Part shown: piece by piece, positions 31,393-39,637 of the stretch | Layout: every line of letters begins with the position of its first letter | Numbering within the stretch: position 1 is the first letter of the stretch | DNA from: Branchiostoma floridae | Taxonomy: Eukaryota; Chordata; Leptocardii; Amphioxiformes; Branchiostomatidae | Assembly (NCBI RefSeq): GCF_000003815.2 | Contig: NC_049989.1 | Span: 9,993,410 to 10,033,046 of the forward strand | Length of the DNA stretch: 39,637 nucleotides | Direction of reading: 5' to 3' | Program-made: the position numbers and the translations under genes | The notes under the pieces: model-generated | Seen by the model: only the letters and a program-made list of their open reading frames with translations | The model's database searches: none | What the model was told of the DNA's origin: nothing

Positions 31393-32097
31393 TAGAGTCA
31401 ATTCCAAGACACCATGTGGATGTTTGTGGCCATTGTTTAGAATTGATTTTGAAGTTTTGTAATTATATGTCTAGGACATTTGACACTTCAGAAATATTTG
31501 TAACACTGATTTAACTTTACAAATATTTCCCTGGTCCTGTGAAACTTTAGAAATATTCATCATGTGGAATTGGATACTTCTAATGGTTTCTAAATAATGA
31601 TAACAGCATTCTACCATTATTTACCATTTTCTACCATTTTCTACCATTTTTTGTAAATGGTTCAGTGGGCTGGGAAGATAGCAATTCACACATTCTTGCA
31701 AAGTATGGTTGGGTGCCATGCAACAATGGCCCTCCACAAAGGATCCACCAGTTTCCAGCAGTGACATCTAAAAATATACAGATACAACAATAGGGCTTAC
31801 TTTTATGGGGGCAATAAATTAATTTAACCATTTGGCCAGGTTTACAATTTTTTGTGAATATTTGTAAATGTGAAATAATCAAACAGAGGTTTCACAATTA
31901 TTCTAAATAAAGATATTTTGTACAGTTTCAAAATGTTTCTAAAATATTCAAGGGAATTCAAATATATGAGTACTTACTCAGTCAATTTTTTAAAAATAAT
32001 TTAATTATTGTGGCTCAGATATTCTTTTATTCAAAATAATTCAGACTAATTATAAATATCGCCTAAAAACCCTCATGGTGTCTTGGAATTGACTCTA
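31393..32097. mobile_element. Non-autonomous element with 24-bp perfect terminal inverted repeats
   Basis: The left end 31393-31416 (starts TAGAGTCAATTCC) is the exact reverse complement of the right end 32074-32097. A TA dinucleotide at each boundary fits a Tc1/mariner-like TA duplication, which is an inference. The interior is AT-rich with repeated AGAAATATT and TTCTACCATT motifs and no coding frame. Confidence 0.75.
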
Positions 32098-32158
32098 GCA
32101 AGTTCAATAGATATATACAGATGATGATGATGCACTCACAAGACAATGTAATTATGCA

Positions 32159-32189
32159 TGTCTCTATGTATAACATATACATAGAGACA
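32159..32189. repeat. Perfect 13-bp hairpin with 5-base loop
   Basis: TGTCTCTATGTAT (32159-32171) pairs with ATACATAGAGACA (32177-32189) around AACAT. It lies outside any gene. Confidence 0.7.
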
Positions 32190-32199
32190 CATGTTCATT

Positions 32200-32821
32200 C
32201 ATATATACACTGAATACATTGCTACTTTATCAGTGATGCATGAATTGTATCATATATCAGTAGAGAGTTTTTCACCATGCACAAGGATACTTACTCCATA
32301 TGTTAAGATTGTTCTTTTGTGCGACACAGCCAGAGCTTATCACAAGAGTGGAAATTTTGGCACTTTTGTAAACCTGCACTGGTATACATGTACAATCATA
32401 ACTTATTAAATGGAATACCATTGCCAAGAATTAGAAGTAATCTTTCTTAAGATGTAAAGTATATGTAAATTGAGAGTAAAATAGCAAAGGCATGATCACC
32501 TGAAATTAGTTTTCTAGATATTTTGTGTGAGGTGTGTATACGTTTTGTCAATGTGTTCATTGAAGGTTTCATCACATCTACTAGTATGCATCTTATGGTA
32601 GATTTTGACTATCAGATACAGTCACTGGTATTGATGGTAATAAAAAAAATCACTTCCTCTACAAGCCTAGCTGACCAGTTCATTGTTAAGTACATAACAA
32701 AGTGGATCTTAACACTCCACAAGTTTTAATTCCTCACTTGAGTACATGAACAAATTTTGGAAGTTTCAAGGCTGTAGTACCGTCATGGACTTCTAGTCGG
32801 CGCTTCAGTACCGCCGAGTTG
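32200..32821. other. Intergenic, no gene seen
   Basis: AT-rich sequence between two transposon-like elements, without a supported feature. Confidence 0.4.
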
Positions 32822-33929
32822 TAACGCAAGGTTACCAGTTTACGTGCAGGACCAGTTTACGGTCACTTATGGGCTTGTGCAGACTTCGAGGTGAATTGTG
32901 AAAAAAGAAAATTCTCTTCAGCAGGAAAGAAGTACGTCTATATGATCTATGTGTATGTGTCTTATTTATGACATATGTTTGCAACCAGCAAAGCAGTCGA
33001 CTAAACGTTTGAAAAGCCTGACAACAATTCAAATTGACATATGGGATCGTAGAACACCGTTACAGATGGCCCGGATTTTATCGTAATTCTCGACTGCTAA
33101 CTTCGTCCCCTCTTTCTAAATCCTACAAACTCTATATCAATTGCAACATCTTCTGAAACCAAACCTGCAGTTCTTATCTCAAGAATCCATGGTGATTTTA
33201 TGTATGTTATCAAAAGGAAGTCTTAAAAACTGCACGAAAACAAGTGATTGTCGTCGCCGAGCCGGTTGTTTTCGAACGCCATGTTACATCACGTGACGAT
33301 ACAGTTCTGGCTTGTGCACTGGAGAGCAGGGCAAAATCGCTAAGGGGCGCTGTTTTTGCCAAATTCATGTGGGGAGGGCACGGTGTGAGGAAGCCATATG
33401 TATACTGAACGCGTTTCAAGGCCAAAAACAGTCTTTACAATTGATAAAAACATATAAATGCGTCAACGATGCCATGAGTACCATTGGGCAAGTTGTGGAA
33501 CAGCATGGCGCTAGGAGTGGCGTTCTGTTGGGGGCAATATGACTTAACGTTACCGGTACGTTTAGCGGCGATGCATAGTGCACCGCATGGCGTCGATGTA
33601 AACAATATTCCATTGTGTTATCTCAGTGAACTACTTGGGGAACTTTTTATGGGAAATGATCAATTATATGGCCTTTAGAAAAATAAGTCCAAGGAGAAAC
33701 ACCCAACTGACCGTAAACTGGTCACCCTGAAAGAATTCTTGGCTGCAGACTTGTTTACTAAAGACGCTCACACGGCGATAAATCCAACAGAAGAAATATG
33801 ATGCCATACAGAAGTTGAAGCAGACCGACTAAGATATCTTCCGAAAGGAGAACTTCTAACTTCTGCCTGCGCGTTTTCCGGAAAACTGCGTTGTTAACAA
33901 ATCGACCGTAAACTGGTAACCTTGCGTTA
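32822..33929. mobile_element. 1.1-kb element with 23-bp terminal and repeated subterminal inverted motif
   Basis: TAACGCAAGGTTACCAGTTT... (32822-32844) is exactly complementary to 33907-33929. The core ACCAGTTTACGGTCA is present again just inside the left end (32851-32865) and in reverse complement at 33708-33722. So the motif occurs twice near each side, facing inward. No transposase frame is recognised. It is likely a non-autonomous DNA transposon. Confidence 0.65.
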
Positions 33930-34282
33930 AATAGTTTGAAACTACCAAAAAATCGTGTCTTCCAGAGATGAATAGTACTCAATAACAGTGTATATGTTTA
34001 CACTTGCAAATTATGTCACCTACTCGCAAATCCCCTTCCGACAAGAATTACACTGAGACGCAAACTTATCAGTATAACGTTATGCATGTTCTAGTGCTAT
34101 CTGCATTAGAGACTTGCCGAACTAATTGTGAAGAATTGTTACAATTTTACGTTGATCTATAACTCTTGCGTCTGCTGTTAGATCGTCTAGACATGAGAAA
34201 TCGTCTGATGCACCGCTACTCTTGCGGGGCCATTTTTTGTGAGGGTTTAGTTGCGGATTGTCAGGATTGTTGGCGCATTTTT

Positions 34283-34844
34283 AAGCCCCCTTCACACGAG
34301 AGCACGATCACGAACGAGCCGGAATGCCGCCACAATGAAAATTCTTTTCTATTCCTGGCAATTCCTGGCAATTCGTAGTGTGTTCCAGAAATTCTAACTG
34401 CATTCCAGCTATTTGTACCCGTTCTTTTGCCTGGCACGAAAATTTTTGACATGTTAAAAACTGTCGAGGTGCATTCGAAGTGAATATCGAATGGCATTCA
34501 TAGCGAATTTTAAGTGTATTTTAACTATACAATGTAATTCTAACTGCAGTCTGACCGCATTCTACGTCGAATCCTGGCAAGCCACCTCGAATCCTGCCAG
34601 AATGTGGCCAAAAGAATATCTGGAATGTTAGAATGTCTAGAATACAATACGAATTTACAGGAATAGAAAAGAATATTCATTCTGACGGCATTCTGGCTCA
34701 TTCCTTCTCATGCGAAGGGGATATAAGGTCCATTTGAAATTCCCACCAGAATGGCCCCGAATGTGGTACGAATTTTGCAAATACTTAATTCCGGCTGATT
34801 CTGCTTAATTCCTGCTGATTTGGTTTCAGTGTAAGGGCCCTATA
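34283..34844. mobile_element. Probable MITE with CCCTTCACAC-type ends
   Basis: The left end TAAGCCCCCTTCACAC and right end GTGTAAGGGCCCTATA are imperfect inverted complements. The interior is dense in short GAATTC-like and TCTGGAAT/ATTCCAG motifs on both strands. The boundaries are approximate. Confidence 0.45.
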
Positions 34845-34849
34845 AGTAG

Positions 34850-35614
34850 AGGCCTAGGTTGGTGGGAACAAGTGTGACCTTCATCAATGGACCTTTTTCC
34901 GCACCCTCTCAACATGGGAGAAGCATACGGAGCATATGAGAATTAAGGCCACGAATTTCCCCAGTAATCTTGCTTGGAGACTAAGAGAGTGCGTTTAAGT
35001 GGTGTTTTCACAAGAGCATTTCAAAAATGTTTGCTTTCAATTAGTACATGTTGTTTTAACACCTGTTTATCTGACAGAGGTAAACACGTTTTAGCACGTA
35101 ATACTAGTTCTTATTGAGCAAAGGGGCAAGAGGAATGAATGTTTCAATCAAATCAATGATTTATCACCAATGAAAAGGCTGGCATTGGCAACAAAGCTCA
35201 TCATGCATGGCAAATTTAATCTCCAGATGGCACAATCTACACCCTAGGCCGGCTACACTCCTTTGCCAACTTTTGATACCATCTTGTGACACCGTTGGGT
35301 CGGCTTTGAAATTATGGCAAATTATAAGGAACAGAAACGCTCCCTAACGGGTATGCTCATATTGCAGTGCGTAGACCACACCAACATCCAGAACATCTGT
35401 CTTGTCACGTTTCATGAATGGTCTAATAGTGAGGACATCTTCTGCATAAGTCGTATTTTATTCTATAACGGAAGCAAAGTTTTCTGTATTCAATAGTTCA
35501 GTTATTTCATCTTGAAAGAAGGGGATATCAAAAGTTTCAAGCGAAACCGCCACCCCTTTTCTTCTTCAAGTGAAACAACTTTTAATCTAACCAAGTAGGT
35601 TGATCTAACGAACA
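34850..35614. other. 3' flank of the ectoine synthase-like gene
   Basis: No coding exon is visible. TTTATT at 35457-35462 (AATAAA on the minus strand), 153 bases past the stop, is a plausible poly(A) signal for the 36874-35615 gene. Confidence 0.45.
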
Positions 35615-36874
35615 TCATTTGGAAGGCTTGTACCCAGAGTACTCTCCGCTGAAATCGTGGTTCTCGTTGCCAACCAAGACTGGGTGGAACACACACAGGG
35701 CCACGGCGTCCTCGTGCGCGATCGCGTGGTGTGCGTCATGCTCGTTCATACTGTACACGGTTCCGTTAGTAGCATCTATACGCGTCTCCGCCTTCTGGAC
35801 ACCCTCTTCCCACGTGTAAGTGGCTCTGCCTAACCAATAGACAAGGGGAAACGACTGAATTGTGTTTTTATATAGACTAAATCGAGCAAAATACAACTCA
35901 GACAATCAGATATAATGCAGTCAAACCTGTACAAGGTACTAAAATTGTCTTCGTAAAGTACACTTGGCCATCGCGGTCAGTTTTTGATGGACCTCTAGAT
36001 CTAGCTTCCTCTTTACAATGACCATCTGTTGATATTGAAAATCTTTCCCACATACATGTACGTCCTATCATGGGTCGACTCGATGTACATAAAAGCATAA
36101 ACGCCTCCTATCAATCATATGACTGCATGCTACGAATACAAGTACCTTTCACGTAGTAGGCAGATTCAAGGTGATGTTTGTAGCACAGAGCACTGTTTGT
36201 ACCAGCTTCCACATAGGTGTTGTGAACACTGATCGGGAACCCGTCCGACTTCTTCAGAAACCTTCGGCTGTGGCCTCGGCCCCAGTCGATGTCACGATCG
36301 GTACCGACAATCTCCGAAAGCGACCGAGTCACGGCCCGATCAACAGTCGGCTCGACGTCATCACAATAGATGCAGAAGAGGCGGAGCTTTTCACCAGATG
36401 TGACCTGAACCTATCAAGGACAAACGCGTAGACAAAATCTCATAGAAAACCAAGATTTTTATTTGAAAGATAATAGCATATACAAAGGGATTCAATAGTC
36501 ACGAACTTATGACTTAGCCTGATGAGTAAAAAAATGTTAACTGATTATGTACAGTCGTAACCTCACATATTGCTCGAAAGACGGTACGTACCGTACAACT
36601 GATACTGGATGAAAACGCCACTACCACATCAGCAGCAAACTCGTACACTTGGCCGTTGGATGCTGTGCCTGCTGCACTCCCCGACACACATGTAGTACAC
36701 GTGGTTCAGGAGGGGGGAGGGGGGCGATGTCAAACATACACTATCACCCGGCTGGAGAAAGACATCGTAGGCGGTGTGGTTCGTGCCATCCTCCGGGGCG
36801 ACCAGCTGCTTGCCCCGGAGATTTGGGTTCGGTAGAGGGGCCTCTACAGGGTCGATGGAATGGCGAACGATCAT
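35615..36874 (-). CDS. Ectoine synthase (EctC)-like cupin protein, spliced
   Basis: Bacterial EctC closes N-gamma-acetyl-2,4-diaminobutyrate to the osmoprotectant ectoine using an iron-bound cupin barrel. Exons on the minus strand: 36740-36874 (donor gtatgt), 36146-36410 (36404 is an alternative start) and 35615-35829; phases 0 and 1 agree and the product is 204 residues. An in-frame TGA just upstream of the ATG fixes the start. Residues 71-204 align by eye with whole EctC: TRSLSEIVGTDRDIDWGRG, SRRFL, VHNTYVEAGT, YKHHLESAYYVKG, GTVYSMNEHDAHHAI, LCVFHPVLVGNENHD. E127, Y159 and H167 occupy the positions of the proposed iron ligands (Glu57, Tyr85 and His93 in Paenibacillus EctC). Residues 1-67 are extra; EctC is usually about 130 residues. 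No ectA, ectB or ectD partner is in the window. Actual ectoine synthesis is not shown. Confidence 0.88.
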
Positions 36875-37040
36875 GATTCACTACGGTATAGTCGTCCTAA
36901 TGTTGAATGAACGAATTCAATAGATGGGGACCATGCGTGGTACAAAGGTCAACAAACACACAAAGGCTGCATCGCATGGTTCAAATTACCCCGGCCTAGT
37001 TCAACGTTAACGTGTGTAATCTAGCGTAATTACCTGAAAG
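36875..37040 (-). promoter_or_regulatory. Presumed promoter of the ectoine synthase-like gene
   Basis: The only non-repetitive sequence between the start codon and the tandem repeat at 37040. No TATA box or other diagnostic element is evident. Confidence 0.25.
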
Positions 37041-37575
37041 GATTTCACAATCCTGTAAACGAAATGTTCCTTGGGAAATTCTTTCCGGGAATAAAAGATG
37101 AAATACGTGCGGGAAGAAAACTTAATAACCTTCTAATCTTTTAACGGGAAACCTTGAAGTTGAAGAAAAATCTATCAGTGAAACCCGTCTGAGAGAGCAA
37201 TCTCTTCGAAAATGTAAAATTTCTAGATTCCACATTCCTGGAAAGAAAATTTTCCTGGGGAAATTCTTTCTGAAAAAAAAAATCTTTTCGAGAAATACGC
37301 GCGGGAAGAAAAATTAATGATCTTCAGCGGGAAACCTTGAAGAAAAATCTATCAGTGAAATCCGTCTGAGAGAGCAATCTCTTCCGGAATGGTAAAATCC
37401 AGCATTCCTGGAAATGAAATTTTCCTGGAGAAATTCTTTTCGGAAAAAAAATATGAATCTTTCCGAGAAATACGTGCGGGAAGAAAAATTAATGACCCTC
37501 TACGGGAAACCTTGAAGAAAAATCTATCCGTGAAACCCGTCTGAGAGAGCAATCTCTCCGGGAATGGTAAAATCT
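37040..37575. repeat. Three-copy tandem repeat of about 175-192 bp
   Basis: Blocks recur in order three times. GTGCGGGAAGAAAA-like sequence is at about 37108, 37300 and 37475; CGGGAAACCTTGAAG follows in each; then GTCTGAGAGAGCAATCTCT at about 37186, 37362 and 37537. Spacing is 192 then 175 bases. Within each unit TTTCCTGG(G/A)GAAATTCTTT also recurs. The array lies directly upstream of the ectoine synthase-like gene. Confidence 0.8.
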
Positions 37576-37579
37576 TCTG

Positions 37580-39180
37580 GAACAAAGAACCATTCGTGAC
37601 ATGGATACAGATAATCGACCTCCAAGGGCAAAGAAAATATCTTCTTGTCCGCCTGCCGTTTGAGATAGGAGGCAGTCACTAATGAATAACTGCATTCCTG
37701 CATTTCCACATATATCTGGTTGTGACCCTTACCGTTCCGAAAGGCTTGAAAAACGACTTGCAATGATCAGATGTCTCGCTATCCGTAATTCTTTAAAAGA
37801 ACGATGTTTAGAATGTTGAACATCGTACACCCTGTCGCACATATCTTCCCCGAGATACTGTTTGTTTGGTAGCTTTCATGTGCTTTCATGTTTAAATCGG
37901 TGATTCTAATTTGACGTCGACGTGAATTGACGTAAAACATATTTTAAATGGGTCTTGATGACGTAGTCAGTCGTAAAGAAGGTAGGTGGAATGGGGGATG
38001 AGATAGAACAAAACATCTAATTATTTGAACAAAGAAGATGTGAAGAATTTGTCAACTGGAGAACGACTATGTCTTAGTCTTAGAGGTACTTTTGATATGA
38101 GACATCAGACAGTATTTGAAGCTGTGCACTTTAGCATGTTTTAACAGTGATGGCCAGAAATACACCCTTTCTGTAAAAACGGTGGCAGTGCGGTTGTCAT
38201 CTATTAGATGTTGGTGTGGAGATAGATATGTGTCTTTCTGTATTGAGTTCAGAGTGGAATATTTTAACATGTTTTGATGCCTATATAGTTGTTGCATGTT
38301 GTTGCATCTGATGCGATGGAATCATCTTTTTGAAGTGTGTGTATGTGCGTGTGAGTGTGCATGTCAAAAATTAGCTGCAATTTTGAAGAAAAATTGTTGT
38401 GCATTCGGATATATGGATAAATGAACGAATGAATTTATTGCTCAACGATCGCACAGGGTACAATTTATGGCAACCAACAACAACTAATAGCTATACAGAC
38501 AATAGTGCTACATACAGGGCTACATACAGAACAACAAAATTTTATCGATAATAGTATAGGAAAATTCTTTATACACAACAAATAAGTAGTTTGCTTAGTA
38601 ATACGTCTCGATGTTTTTCAGACATCTTTCTCAGAGCTTCTAATTGAAGGTCTGCTTCTTGCCGCTATATGTAGCTGATTGTTTTCCCTTGTAAATTTTG
38701 GGGCTACATATTCCTTTAACTTACGTATCGCTTTTCCTACCCCCTCCCTAAACCCAAATGGTTCGTCCCGGACGTTTAAAATGACGGAAAGGACATACGA
38801 CCAGCGACTCGGAGTCTAAGTCCGGGGCGCGAGGTTATCTCTTCTCCCTTGGTCAGCTTGCTGTTCCAAATACCCTGTTACAAAGTAAATAAATCATCAG
38901 ACAGTTGGTAAAAGGTTCGTGGGCTCTCAAAAAAGAACACTGAGCTTAGAGTTTAAGTGCTGTGTCTTGAAGCACCAGGCTATTGCGTGTTCAAACACTT
39001 CAAGAAAGCGTACTGATGTCTTCTACATGGCATCTTAGTGAAGTGAAGACTATCCTTGACCCAATTGCTCTCTGCAAAGTTTCTGACAGTTGAAGCATCG
39101 GAATGTTATCTATGTCATTGACGAAGAATAGATCTTCGAGGAAGAAATATCTCACGAGAAATTTCATAAGAAGTAGTGAG
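37580..39180. other. Intergenic right of the tandem repeat
   Basis: No supported exon. A (TG)-rich stretch lies near 38336-38360. A possible retroelement tail near 38425-38530 is listed separately. Confidence 0.4.
38425..38530. mobile_element. Retroelement 3'-end fragment (AATTTATTGCTCAACG type)
   Basis: GAATGAATTTATTGCTCAACG followed by CA-rich sequence with repeated CTACATACAG resembles in layout the fragment at 23103-23220 (short repeat, TTTATT, then CA-rich tract). The assignment is tentative. Confidence 0.3.
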
Positions 39181-39189
39181 TCATCGTCA

Positions 39190-39310
39190 TCGCGCACGCG
39201 CACACGCGCGTGCGCGCACACGTGCACACACACTCACACACATAAGTGGGCATGCACACACATGCACACATACATACAATCTTACACGCCATACACACAC
39301 GCACACGTAT
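39190..39310. repeat. Alternating purine-pyrimidine (CG/CA)n microsatellite
   Basis: From about 39193 to 39240 the sequence is an almost unbroken alternation of CG, CA and TG dinucleotides (CGCGCACGCGCACACGCGCG), followed by interrupted CA repeats to 39310. Such tracts adopt Z-DNA readily. Confidence 0.85.
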
Positions 39311-39452
39311 GCATGACAAATATTCACCTGGCACAATTTTAAACGTGTTTGTTGATGTTTACATTCATACTCGTAAGTTTATTCAAAGATGACAGAGAAA
39401 CATCATAGGTCCATGATTTTTTTTAATATCAGGACTATTTCTTTTCGCTGAG

Positions 39453-39637
39453 CGGAGAAAGAATATGTTATCTGGCTCTTATGACGTTGATATAGATTTC
39501 CTGAAGGCCACGTCAAGAGATACTTTAAGGAATTCCACGGCAAGTCTTTCAGACCAGGAACATGGTATGAGTCCCTGGAAAAAACCACCAGTGTCCGCCC
39601 TTCTCTGTCAGGGCCAGAAAGAAGTGAGGATACGTCG
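39453..39637 (+). CDS. Possible internal exon running off the right edge, unidentified
   Basis: After a plausible acceptor (tttcttttcgctgag|CGG, 39452/39453) one frame stays open for 61 codons to the window end, reading RRKNMLSGSYDVDIDFLKAT, then a Ser/Thr-rich stretch and SPWKKPPV. The composition looks more protein-like than the surrounding AT-rich DNA, but no family is recognised and a chance open frame of this length is not rare. Confidence 0.35.

Noticed and set aside
33210-33690. Overlapping frames of 64-76 codons on both strands
   Set aside because: They lie inside an inverted-repeat transposon-like element, show no family resemblance, and have no splice or promoter support.
35615-36874. 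Bacterial contamination as the source of the ectoine synthase-like gene
   Set aside because: The coding sequence is split by two introns with GT/AG ends and matching phases, lies in repeat-bearing animal DNA, and has no operon neighbours.
37352-37763. Three overlapping minus-strand frames with similar products
   Set aside because: The similarity comes from the underlying tandem repeat; the frames are not independent genes.

Overview
The window looks like animal nuclear DNA, most likely from a lancelet (Branchiostoma-like); the species is inferred. The evidence is: genes split into short exons with consensus GT/AG introns; protein relatives that look chordate or invertebrate-deuterostome; long AT-rich introns; many short inverted-repeat DNA transposons; a CR1-type LINE; and three runs of N (6875-7069, 21316-21415, 22558-22657). 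Nothing bacterial in organisation is present (no operons, no CRISPR).

Layout from left to right. 1-3390 is non-coding, including the GOSR1 3' flank. 9728-3391 (minus) is a complete 4-exon GOSR1 (Golgi SNARE GS28); its first intron carries an antisense CR1 LINE (5843-9476). 10202-11912 (plus) is a complete 4-exon TXNDC17/TRP14, head to head with GOSR1 across a 473-bp shared promoter. 15768-13823 (minus) is a complete 4-exon centromeric histone H3 (CENP-A). 20619-17760 (minus) is a complete 5-exon C1QBP/p32. 21.0-23.1 kb holds two orphan first exons pointing at each other across two fixed-size (100 N) gaps. 23.5-24.9 kb is a composite of nested inverted repeats and a decayed LINE reverse transcriptase. 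25751-29428 (plus) is a 7-exon TMEM134 with one in-frame stop in exon 1. 29.9-35.4 kb is intergenic with several non-autonomous DNA transposons. 36874-35615 (minus) is a 3-exon gene whose product is an ectoine synthase (EctC)-like cupin. 37.0-39.4 kb has a tandem repeat and a Z-DNA-prone microsatellite. A possible exon runs off the right edge.

The genes are ordinary housekeeping neighbours (Golgi transport, cytosolic redox, centromere identity, mitochondrial matrix protein, small membrane protein) with no obvious functional link. The striking item is the spliced ectoine synthase-like gene. Ectoine synthesis is overwhelmingly a bacterial osmoprotectant pathway, and here the catalytic cupin is encoded in animal-type exons, keeps the presumed iron ligands, and has an extra N-terminal segment of about 67 residues.

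Exon boundaries were worked out by hand from splice consensus, reading-phase agreement and remembered family features. No alignment or database search was run.
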